Part shown: piece after piece, positions 6,548-11,398 of the stretch | Layout of the letters: each line of letters starts with the position of its first letter | Position numbering within the stretch: the first letter of the stretch is position 1 | DNA from: Syntrophomonadaceae bacterium | GTDB taxonomy: Bacteria; Bacillota; Dethiobacteria; DTU022 | Direction of reading: 5' to 3' | Length of the DNA stretch: 11,398 nt | Assembly: GCA_003558195.1 (NCBI GenBank) | Contig: PWMM01000173.1 | Coordinates: forward strand, 1-11,398 | The notes under the pieces: model-generated | The model's database searches: none | The model's input: the letters and a program-made list of their open reading frames with translations, nothing else | What the model was told of the DNA's origin: nothing | Position numbers and translations under genes: made by a program

Positions 6548-7450
6548 CTAGTAAAGGCTAAAACCGTAATTATTCAGAACCCATCTTGGGATCTCGCAGC
6601 GGGCGGTTTTCAGGGGATCCACCACCTGCGAAATGCTAACCCGTCCTCCGGCGCTGAGGAGCATGGCTGTTTCAGCCGTAGACAGTTCCGTCCGCTTGCC
6701 GATCAGTTCTTCCATGATTTCTACCGATCTGGTCACCGCTTCATCAAGATCTTCGTGGGAATAAATTACAGCCAGAACCTGTTCATTTTCTACCAGCGGC
6801 GTGGACAGGTTAAGGTCTTTTACCAGAGCTACGTTTAGCTGGACTTCACCTGAAACTTCCGCCCCCGATACGCATATTTCACCGTCACCCATGACAGCGT
6901 GAAGATCACCGGCAGCCAGCAGGCCCCCTTCCACCCAAACCGGCAGATAAACCACTGCCTTTTCCTTGATCAAGGTTGTGTCCATGTTTCCGCCGTGCAC
7001 ATCTGGAGTGCCGCAGTTAATCTCTTGTCCTTCCGGAGCCACACCGATGACACCGATCATCGGATCTGCATTAAAAGCAGTTCTATCATCAAAAAAAACC
7101 TTACCGTCTCTCACCGGCAAAATCTTTGAATGCAGCCCCTCGAGCTTGTGGCCAAGCACCCCCAGGTCTTTACCCGTGAGCATAACAGCCTGGTCGCTGA
7201 TCTTGATCTCTTCTACAGTTACTTTGAGCACATCTCCCTTTTCGGCTCCGGATATATAAACCGGGCCTGTAGCAGGATTGATCTTGTCCCAGTCCACCTC
7301 TTCCATCCTGTCTTCGGGCTTTTGGATCTGGTTGGAAAAACAATCCATCACTTCCAGGCGAACACTGCTGCCCGGGTTGATCGTTAAAGCGGGAGAAGCT
7401 TCTGGGGAAAACTTAAAGATATGATCATCCTTGGATAAAAAATGAATCAT
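6548..7450 (-). CDS. Acetamidase/formamidase family protein (FmdA/AmdA)
   Basis: A 300-residue soluble enzyme of the FmdA_AmdA family, which hydrolyses formamide, acetamide or related short amides to ammonia and the acid. Visible family blocks are INPATGPVYISGAEKGDVL (residues 58-75), CGTPDVHGGNMDTT (146-159) and AAGDLHAVMGDGEICVSGAE (179-198), whose His/Asp/Glu residues form the metal site in known relatives. The length is normal for the shorter prokaryotic members. ATG 7450 is chosen because GGAGGTG lies 6 bases upstream; a GTG 15 bases earlier is part of that same ribosome-binding region. It is the last minus-strand gene before the convergent sulfur operon and is separated from DUF1786 upstream by 290 bases with a terminator, so it has its own transcript. 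Base composition is richer in G+C than the sulfur block. The exact amide is unknown. Confidence 0.87.
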   Translation of the reverse strand: MIHFLSKDDHIFKFSPEASPALTINPGSSVRLEVMDCFSNQIQKPEDRMEEVDWDKINPATGPVYISGAEKGDVLKVTVEEIKISDQAVMLTGKDLGVLGHKLEGLHSKILPVRDGKVFFDDRTAFNADPMIGVIGVAPEGQEINCGTPDVHGGNMDTTLIKEKAVVYLPVWVEGGLLAAGDLHAVMGDGEICVSGAEVSGEVQLNVALVKDLNLSTPLVENEQVLAVIYSHEDLDEAVTRSVEIMEELIGKRTELSTAETAMLLSAGGRVSISQVVDPLKTARCEIPRWVLNNYGFSLY

Positions 7451-7517
7451 TACTGCCACCTCCACTTTACAGGTTTAATCCCGGTTAACTGAAACCGACC
7501 TTATTCCATGCACGCCC

Positions 7518-7547
7518 TGAAACTGAATAGACCATGAAACTGAACAG
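7518..7547 (-). repeat. Direct repeats in the formamidase upstream region
   Basis: TGAAACTGAATAG (7518-7530) and TGAAACTGAACAG (7535-7547) are 12/13 identical with a 17-base period, and a third TGAAAC occurs at 7490-7495. On the minus strand they lie just downstream of a perfect -35 hexamer, TTGACA (7557-7552), where the spacer and -10 would be. No good -10 is visible at 16-18 bases, as expected for a promoter that needs an activator. A regulator binding direct repeats is a reasonable but untested reading. Confidence 0.4.
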
Positions 7548-7699
7548 GCATTGTCAACCACTTCATTTTTCATTAGATCAACTCTTTTCAACCATAAGCT
7601 TATTACAGCGCCAGTGCACTGCTCAATAAAAACAAACCGGTAGCAATTGATACAAAAGCCAGGAAGTAACTACCCCAACTTGCGGCAACCGCAATCAGC

Positions 7700-7726
7700 A
7701 AGAAAACCCGGTTCATTTTTACCGGG
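7700..7726 (-). terminator. Intrinsic terminator of the DUF1786 gene
   Basis: Read on the minus strand, CCCGGT (7726-7721), an 8-base loop and ACCGGG (7712-7707) form a 6-bp G+C-rich stem followed directly by TTTTCTT. It begins 15 bases after the DUF1786 stop codon. A second small stem, TTGCGG/CCGCAA with a 3-base loop, lies farther downstream at 7680-7694. Together they separate the DUF1786 transcript from the formamidase gene. Confidence 0.7.
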
Positions 7727-7740
7727 ACAACTCACCGGTT

Positions 7741-8826
7741 TCAATGACTGCTCCTCTTATTCAGCACACTTCTTACCAAACCGGCTGCCCCGGATATCAT
7801 CATATCCCCGTGCGGTACGGCCATGTAACCCAGCCCTTCAGCCAGACCCCTGCGCGGGCCGGTAACAGAAACAAAACCGAAAGAATGATAACCGGCTTCA
7901 AGAAGAATAGCGCAGCCGTGCCCGTGATCAGCAAAAACTTCTTCATGGGTCAGGCTGCCTCTTCTAAAGCGGTCCAGGTAATCACCCAGGGAACCAGCAG
8001 TAAGTCTCCCCGTATGATGCTCAAAAACACCGTAGACCCTGCTGCCGGCCACCAGGAAAGCGATGGTGTGCTGGTTGCCCACATTAACCAGCATGCAGCC
8101 TTCATTTTCTGCAGCTTCTCTGACCTTTGGATCTTCCAGGGTGCCCATGATGGCGGCTGCGCCGGTGTCCATGGCCCAGATTTGCTCCGCTTCTTCCCGG
8201 CAGCTCTCCATAACTGCCTTCATCCTGGTAAAATACCCGGGCACGCTGTTCTGATCATAGATCAAGTCCCCCAGGTTGCCGCCTGAAGTTAAAAACCGTT
8301 CCCAGTGCTCGAAGCGAAACTGGCGGTTGCTCCTATCGGGGGAAAACCCGTGATCCTGGACAGCAAAAGCAAATACGGAAGGCAGCTCTACCCCAAAAGG
8401 CTTCATTGCTTCCCTTAAGGCCTTGATATCAATATCTTTGAACTCAACCGGCACACATTTTTCAGGCGCAGTATCTACCACCTGGACTCCCCGGGCAGCC
8501 ACTTTCTCCAGGTCATCCTTAATTGTCAAAGCCGCCTCCCGGGTAGCATAAACTTTATGACCGGCTTCAATATGATCCTTGATCGCACCGGAAGAACTGC
8601 CGCCTCCCATTAAATGACCGTGGACAAAAATATCCCGGCCTGCCTCAGTCAATCTTTTGATCTGGCCGCCCACAATCCGGGTCTGGGAAGGCAGGATCAG
8701 CTTAACATTGTTTTCCATCTCCACCCCGGGCCGGTAAATTAAAATATCCTGGGTTCCGCTGCCGACATCTACAGCGAGTATGCCGCCCCTGTTTTGCCGT
8801 TCCGTCGAATTCAAGTTATACAACAA
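7741..8826 (-). CDS. DUF1786 family protein, ASKHA-like, unknown function
   Basis: A 361-residue soluble protein of the DUF1786 family, sometimes labelled 'putative pyruvate formate-lyase activating enzyme' without biochemical support; it has no radical-SAM CxxxCxxC motif. ILAVDVGSGTQDILIY (residues 16-31) resembles the phosphate-1 loop of ASKHA ATPases and sugar kinases, and CMLVNVGNQHTIAFLVAG (244-261) resembles a second nucleotide or metal loop. Other conserved-looking blocks are HGHLMGGGSSSG (69-80), AVQDHGFSPDRSNR (155-168) and VSVTGPRRGL (319-328). The start is a TTG pair (8826/8823) preceded by AGGAAAGGG. HepT lies 50 bases upstream on the same strand and could read into it, but the functions look unrelated. 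The G+C content is higher than that of HepT/MntA. An ATP- or nucleotide-dependent enzymatic or sensor role is inference only. Confidence 0.75.
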   Translation of the reverse strand: MLYNLNSTERQNRGGILAVDVGSGTQDILIYRPGVEMENNVKLILPSQTRIVGGQIKRLTEAGRDIFVHGHLMGGGSSSGAIKDHIEAGHKVYATREAALTIKDDLEKVAARGVQVVDTAPEKCVPVEFKDIDIKALREAMKPFGVELPSVFAFAVQDHGFSPDRSNRQFRFEHWERFLTSGGNLGDLIYDQNSVPGYFTRMKAVMESCREEAEQIWAMDTGAAAIMGTLEDPKVREAAENEGCMLVNVGNQHTIAFLVAGSRVYGVFEHHTGRLTAGSLGDYLDRFRRGSLTHEEVFADHGHGCAILLEAGYHSFGFVSVTGPRRGLAEGLGYMAVPHGDMMISGAAGLVRSVLNKRSSH

Positions 8827-8876
8827 ACCCTTTCCTGGTATTTTTAATCAATACTTGTATGGCAATTATTTATCAC

Positions 8877-9317
8877 TCAGTCCTGTTGATTGGCATTCCC
8901 CCGAGATATCATCCTGGCAATATCATCAATAAAATGATCAATATCAGAAATTCCTTCAACGACATATTTGTAAACATCCCTGGTGTCGATTTGCTCATAA
9001 AGATGCACTACACGGTTACGGAAACGCGCCATTGCCACATAGGTGCTCTGCATTTCAGGAGATAAAACTTCGTTGTGACATAATATCACAAAGGCATCTG
9101 CATTGGTTTTCGGCACCCCGTAAGCCCCTCTGGAAATAATATGGTTGCATATATCCAGCATTGCTTCAATCGCGGTCTGAAGGTTGTATTTTGCGGAATC
9201 ATATTTCTCAAAATCTTTTATGAAAACTTCTTCTGGAATCCCTTTCAGCTTTTCCAATTTAGCCTTGTTTTCTTTAATCACCCTGATTTTAGCAAGAACC
9301 TTGTTCTCATCAATCAC
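8877..9317 (-). CDS. hepT: HepT-like HEPN ribonuclease toxin (type VII TA)
   Basis: A 146-residue, all-helical DUF86/HepT protein. The catalytic HEPN motif R-x4-H-x-Y is present as RNRVVHLY (R100, H105, Y107), preceded by the family segment YVAMARFRN. In known systems HepT cleaves RNA, and the partner MntA silences it by adding AMP to the tyrosine of this motif; Y107 fills that position here. The toxin site appears intact. The GTG start at 9317 lies 8 bases inside the end of mntA, with a G-rich stretch about 10 bases upstream. The overlap and the antitoxin-first order are typical of MntA-HepT modules. Confidence 0.9.
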   Translation of the reverse strand: MIDENKVLAKIRVIKENKAKLEKLKGIPEEVFIKDFEKYDSAKYNLQTAIEAMLDICNHIISRGAYGVPKTNADAFVILCHNEVLSPEMQSTYVAMARFRNRVVHLYEQIDTRDVYKYVVEGISDIDHFIDDIARMISRGNANQQD

Positions 9318-9741
9318 CGGTTCCAGACCCCCCCTTTAAACCTTCTACAAAATCAACCTTCATTTTATATAAAGGAATGCCGTAGTCAAAATAAAACTTA
9401 AGCGTTTTTTCCATGAAGTTTGCTGTGACTATCTTGTTTTCCTCATAAATAATTTCACCCGTTAACAAAACTTGATGGCAAATATCTACCCTGGTTTTAT
9501 TTAAATTAGTTATGTCAATATCGTCCCGGCCTAAAATCATAGAAATTTCAGCATCAATCAACATTTCTTCCTTAAGGGAAAGGCTTCGGTAGAAAAGAAT
9601 TGCCAGGTCCAGATCGCTTCTTTCAGGATCATAAAGCTCAGTACCGTATGAACCAAAAAGGTACACCGTTGCAATGTCTTTTTGAGAACCAAAGTAATTA
9701 TTTAATTCTGGCATAGTCTTTTTCAATAACTCATTATTCAT
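9310..9741 (-). CDS. mntA: MntA-like minimal nucleotidyltransferase antitoxin
   Basis: A 143-residue MNT-fold protein. TVYLFGSYGTELYDPERSDLDLAILF holds the nucleotidyltransferase motif (G30, S31, D43, D45), and IDITNLN supplies the third carboxylate (D76). Known MntA proteins use ATP to AMPylate the tyrosine of HepT and so neutralise it. The spacing here is GS-x11-D-x-D, one residue longer than the usual GS-x10-D-x-D. It is probably tolerated in the loop, but it is worth checking. ATG 9741 has GGTGA about 8 bases upstream and a TATAAT box 23 bases upstream. It is the first gene of the mntA-hepT operon, whose overlap ensures coupled translation. Confidence 0.87.
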   Translation of the reverse strand: MNNELLKKTMPELNNYFGSQKDIATVYLFGSYGTELYDPERSDLDLAILFYRSLSLKEEMLIDAEISMILGRDDIDITNLNKTRVDICHQVLLTGEIIYEENKIVTANFMEKTLKFYFDYGIPLYKMKVDFVEGLKGGSGTGD

Positions 9742-9763
9742 TATAACTTCACCCTGCCTGCAT

Positions 9764-9769
9764 TATACA
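9764..9769 (-). promoter_or_regulatory. -10 element for mntA-hepT
   Basis: A perfect TATAAT on the minus strand would start transcription near 9757, leaving a leader of about 16 bases before the mntA ATG. No TTGACA-like -35 is found at 16-18 bases; the region upstream instead contains the G-rich repeat 9801-9826. Moderate support from the -10 and its position only. Confidence 0.4.
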
Positions 9770-9800
9770 ACAGTTGCCGGTATTATGCATTCCTGCTCGT

Positions 9801-9826
9801 GGGCGGGTGACAGGGGTGACAGGGGG
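9801..9826 (+). repeat. Tandem 9-bp repeat forming a G-quadruplex motif
   Basis: GTGACAGGG occurs twice in tandem (9807-9815 and 9816-9824). With the preceding GGGCGGG it gives four G runs (9801-9803, 9805-9807, 9813-9816, 9822-9826) separated by loops of 1, 5 and 5 bases, which satisfies the standard quadruplex rule of four G3+ runs with loops up to seven. It lies about 45-70 bases upstream of the predicted mntA transcription start. Confidence 0.65.
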
Positions 9827-9927
9827 ACGTTTCATCTGTCATATCTATATAATTAGGTAAGAAACGATCAGGTAGAAAGCATCCTGGTAATAGCCCTGCT
9901 TCAGATTCGTTTCCGAAGGATAAGCTG

Positions 9928-9966
9928 ACGAGACTGGATTGGAATAAAAGATGCACCAGTTCTCGT
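9928..9966 (+). repeat. 10-bp stem-loop with one bulge
   Basis: ACGAGACTGG (9928-9937) pairs with CCAGTTCTCGT (9956-9966) over 10 base pairs, with one unpaired T and an 18-base A+T-rich loop. No T run follows on either side, so it is not a terminator. It is the longest local stem I found in this intergenic region. Confidence 0.5.
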
Positions 9967-10008
9967 ATCTCTTCCTTGATATCCATAATAATGCGGCATA
10001 AATCGTGG

Positions 10009-10030
10009 CTCCCGGGAAATATTCCGGGAG
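10009..10030. repeat. 7-bp G+C-rich hairpin
   Basis: CTCCCGG (10009-10015) and CCGGGAG (10024-10030) are perfect inverse complements around an 8-base loop. It lies about 175 bases before the oxidoreductase start. No T tract follows on either strand. It could be an operator or an RNA structural element. Confidence 0.45.
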
Positions 10031-10204
10031 GGTAAAGAGAACATGGATAAGTTTCGCCCCATTGAAAAATGAGCATGGGCTCATAACAGAATAGGGGATT
10101 TTCTTATAGCAATATGGGTAATGTATGGTCTAACATTTAATTTAGTTTTAATGAAAGCTCGTTGAGAGTTCTGAATGACACTGAAATTAAAAAGGGGTAG
10201 AGAA

Positions 10205-11398
10205 ATGAGTGCTACATTCAAGGAGTTTGACGCCATCATAGTAGGGTCCGGTCAGGGCGGCAATCCCATTGCGTTTGCCCTGGCTGATGCCGGCTGGAAG
10301 ATTGCCTTAGCAGAAGGCAAGCATGTGGGGGGCTCTTGTATTAATTCGGGCTGTACTCCCACCAAGACCATGATCGCTTCAGCGAGGATCGCCCATCTCA
10401 CCAAGAGGGCAACGGACTACGGTGTAAACTCCACGCCCGGATCTGTTAATTTTTTAAAAGTCCGCCAGCGCAAAGATAGCATCGTTGAAAGTTTCAGAGA
10501 AGGAAGCCGGCAGCGCTTACTTTCAACTCCGAATATTACTCTGCTAGAAGGGTACGCCCGTTTCATCGGGAAAAAACAGCTCGAAGTAGAACTGGCGAAA
10601 GGCGAAAAGGAATTCATCACCGCCGACAGGATGATCATCGATACCGGGTCCAGTCCTTCTATGCCTCCCATAAAAGGCGTGGATAATGTAAAGGCCCTTG
10701 ATTCAACTTCTGTCATGGAACTGGATACGTTACCTGATCATCTACTTGTCATCGGCGGAGGATATGTTGGTTTAGAATTCGGTCAAATGTTTCGCCGTTT
10801 CGGTAGCAAAGTCACCATTGTACAGAGAAACAAGCAATTGTTGCCTATCGAGGATCAGGATGTAGCCGAAGCGATTGCAGAAATCCTTAGAGAAGATGGT
10901 ATAAATGTGCTACTATGCACCGACACCCGGGAAGTTAATGCCCATGAAAATGAACAGATCAGTTTAACGCTTGACACGGGTGGAAAAGAGCAGATCCTTT
11001 CGGGAAGCCATCTGCTGGTGGCAACAGGAAGGGCTCCCAACACATCTTACTTGAACCCTGAAGCGACAGGAATAACCCTGGACAAGCGGGGCTTCGTGCC
11101 GGTGAACGAGCAGCTGGAAACGTCTGTCCCCGGCATATACGCCATCGGAGATGTAAACGGCGGTCCGGCGTTTACTCATGTTTCTTATGATGACCATACC
11201 ATTCTTCTCAAGAATATTCTTCAAGGCGGCAAAGCGGATACGTCCGGCAGAGTTTTGCCTTATGTAGTATTTCTGGACCCCCAGCTGGGGCGTGTTGGCC
11301 TCACGGAAAAAGAAGCAGTAGATCATGGATACGATTACGGGGTAGCAAAAATTCCCATGAACTGGGTGGCCCGGGCCATAGAAACCGATGAGACAAGG
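10205..11398 (+). CDS. FAD-dependent NAD(P)-disulfide oxidoreductase (MerA/RclA-like), 3' end outside window
   Basis: 398 codons of a pyridine nucleotide-disulfide oxidoreductase, class I; about 60 C-terminal residues are beyond the right edge. In order: FAD-binding VGSGQGG (G14, G16, G19), the redox-active pair GGSCINSGCTPTK (C45, C50), NAD(P)-binding VIGGGYVGLEFG (184-189), the ATGR segment (273-276), the second FAD motif YAIGDVNG (312-319), then the dimer domain with VVFLDPQLGRVGLTEKEA and VARAIETDETR. The last phrase and GGPAFTHVSYDDH place it near the mercuric reductase and RclA/YkgC-type groups rather than true lipoamide dehydrogenases. R208 after the second beta strand may favour NADPH. 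No N-terminal heavy-metal domain is present. The C-terminal His/Glu pair or vicinal cysteines that would separate lipoamide dehydrogenase from MerA are outside the window. ATG 10205 has GGGG at 10194-10197. The substrate is unknown. Confidence 0.88.
   Translation, partial: MSATFKEFDAIIVGSGQGGNPIAFALADAGWKIALAEGKHVGGSCINSGCTPTKTMIASARIAHLTKRATDYGVNSTPGSVNFLKVRQRKDSIVESFREGSRQRLLSTPNITLLEGYARFIGKKQLEVELAKGEKEFITADRMIIDTGSSPSMPPIKGVDNVKALDSTSVMELDTLPDHLLVIGGGYVGLEFGQMFRRFGSKVTIVQRNKQLLPIEDQDVAEAIAEILREDGINVLLCTDTREVNAHENEQISLTLDTGGKEQILSGSHLLVATGRAPNTSYLNPEATGITLDKRGFVPVNEQLETSVPGIYAIGDVNGGPAFTHVSYDDHTILLKNILQGGKADTSGRVLPYVVFLDPQLGRVGLTEKEAVDHGYDYGVAKIPMNWVARAIETDETR

Larger units (their letters stand above)
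9742..10204. other. 463-base divergent intergenic region, structured but gene-free
   Basis: No reading frame here resembles a known protein on either strand. Two overlapping minus-strand frames of 79 and 97 codons have atypical composition and no supported ribosome-binding site. The region contains, in order, the mntA -10, a G-rich tandem repeat (9801-9826), an inverted pair TGACAG/CTGTCA (9817-9822 and 9836-9841), and two hairpins (9928-9966 and 10009-10030). Such content could be a mobile-element remnant or an unrecognised structured RNA; I recognise no riboswitch consensus. A clear promoter for the oxidoreductase gene was not found. Confidence 0.5.

Noticed and set aside
6899..7387. Several plus-strand frames across the formamidase gene
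   Set aside because: All are antisense to a gene with strong family motifs and a good ribosome-binding site. They have low-complexity Ser/Pro content typical of antisense reading.
9924..9970. Possible hammerhead ribozyme core (CTGACGAG followed by a stem)
   Set aside because: The CUGANGA box is followed by a good stem, but the obligatory GAAA after that stem is absent (GTATC instead) and no closing stem is seen.
9783..10084. Two overlapping minus-strand frames of 97 and 79 codons
   Set aside because: No motif, no Shine-Dalgarno support, and mutual overlap. The region is better described as intergenic.
1..11398. tRNA, rRNA, CRISPR or intact insertion sequence
   Set aside because: No cloverleaf-like sequence, regularly spaced repeats, transposase motif or terminal inverted repeat pair was found by eye on either strand.

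Overview
The window looks like a chromosomal segment from an anaerobic, low-to-moderate G+C Gram-positive bacterium, most likely a Clostridia-type Firmicute. The evidence is strong purine-rich Shine-Dalgarno sites, frequent TTG/GTG starts, a PerR/Fur-type operator of the Firmicute kind, a CstB-type sulfur enzyme and a DUF1786 protein. The species cannot be named from the sequence.

Left part (1-2392): a ub-Mut7-C putative nuclease runs off the left edge on the minus strand. Upstream of it, on the same strand, is a PilZ/YcgR-like c-di-GMP effector gene broken by one extra base. A 310-base divergent intergenic region with a perfect 8-bp inverted repeat separates it from a plus-strand HAD phosphatase.

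Sulfur block (2559-6395, plus strand): an SLC13/DASS-type permease follows a PerR/Fur-like operator. Next comes a three-gene, overlapping operon with its own good promoter: a persulfide dioxygenase fused to two rhodanese domains (CstB-like), then two half-length YeeE/YedE membrane proteins. The simplest reading is a reactive-sulfur unit: persulfides are oxidised to sulfite/thiosulfate in the cytoplasm, and sulfur species cross the membrane through the YeeE/YedE pair and perhaps the SLC13 permease.

Minus-strand block (6548-9741): an acetamidase/formamidase-family enzyme, an uncharacterised ASKHA-like DUF1786 protein with a clear intrinsic terminator behind it, and an MntA-HepT type VII toxin-antitoxin pair. 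The formamidase and DUF1786 genes are visibly richer in G+C than the left block (hand-counted lines: 8101-8160 has 32/60 G+C, 2041-2100 has 22/60), which suggests different histories.

Right part (9742-11398): a 463-base intergenic region holds a tandem 9-bp repeat that also forms a G-quadruplex motif, plus two hairpins. It is followed by a plus-strand FAD/NAD(P) disulfide oxidoreductase of the MerA/RclA/lipoamide dehydrogenase superfamily, truncated by the right edge.

No tRNA, rRNA, CRISPR array or intact mobile element was seen. Nothing here is clearly an undescribed system. The least explained items are the DUF1786 gene near the formamidase gene, the structured 9742-10204 region, and the metal/peroxide-type operator in front of a sulfur-linked permease.
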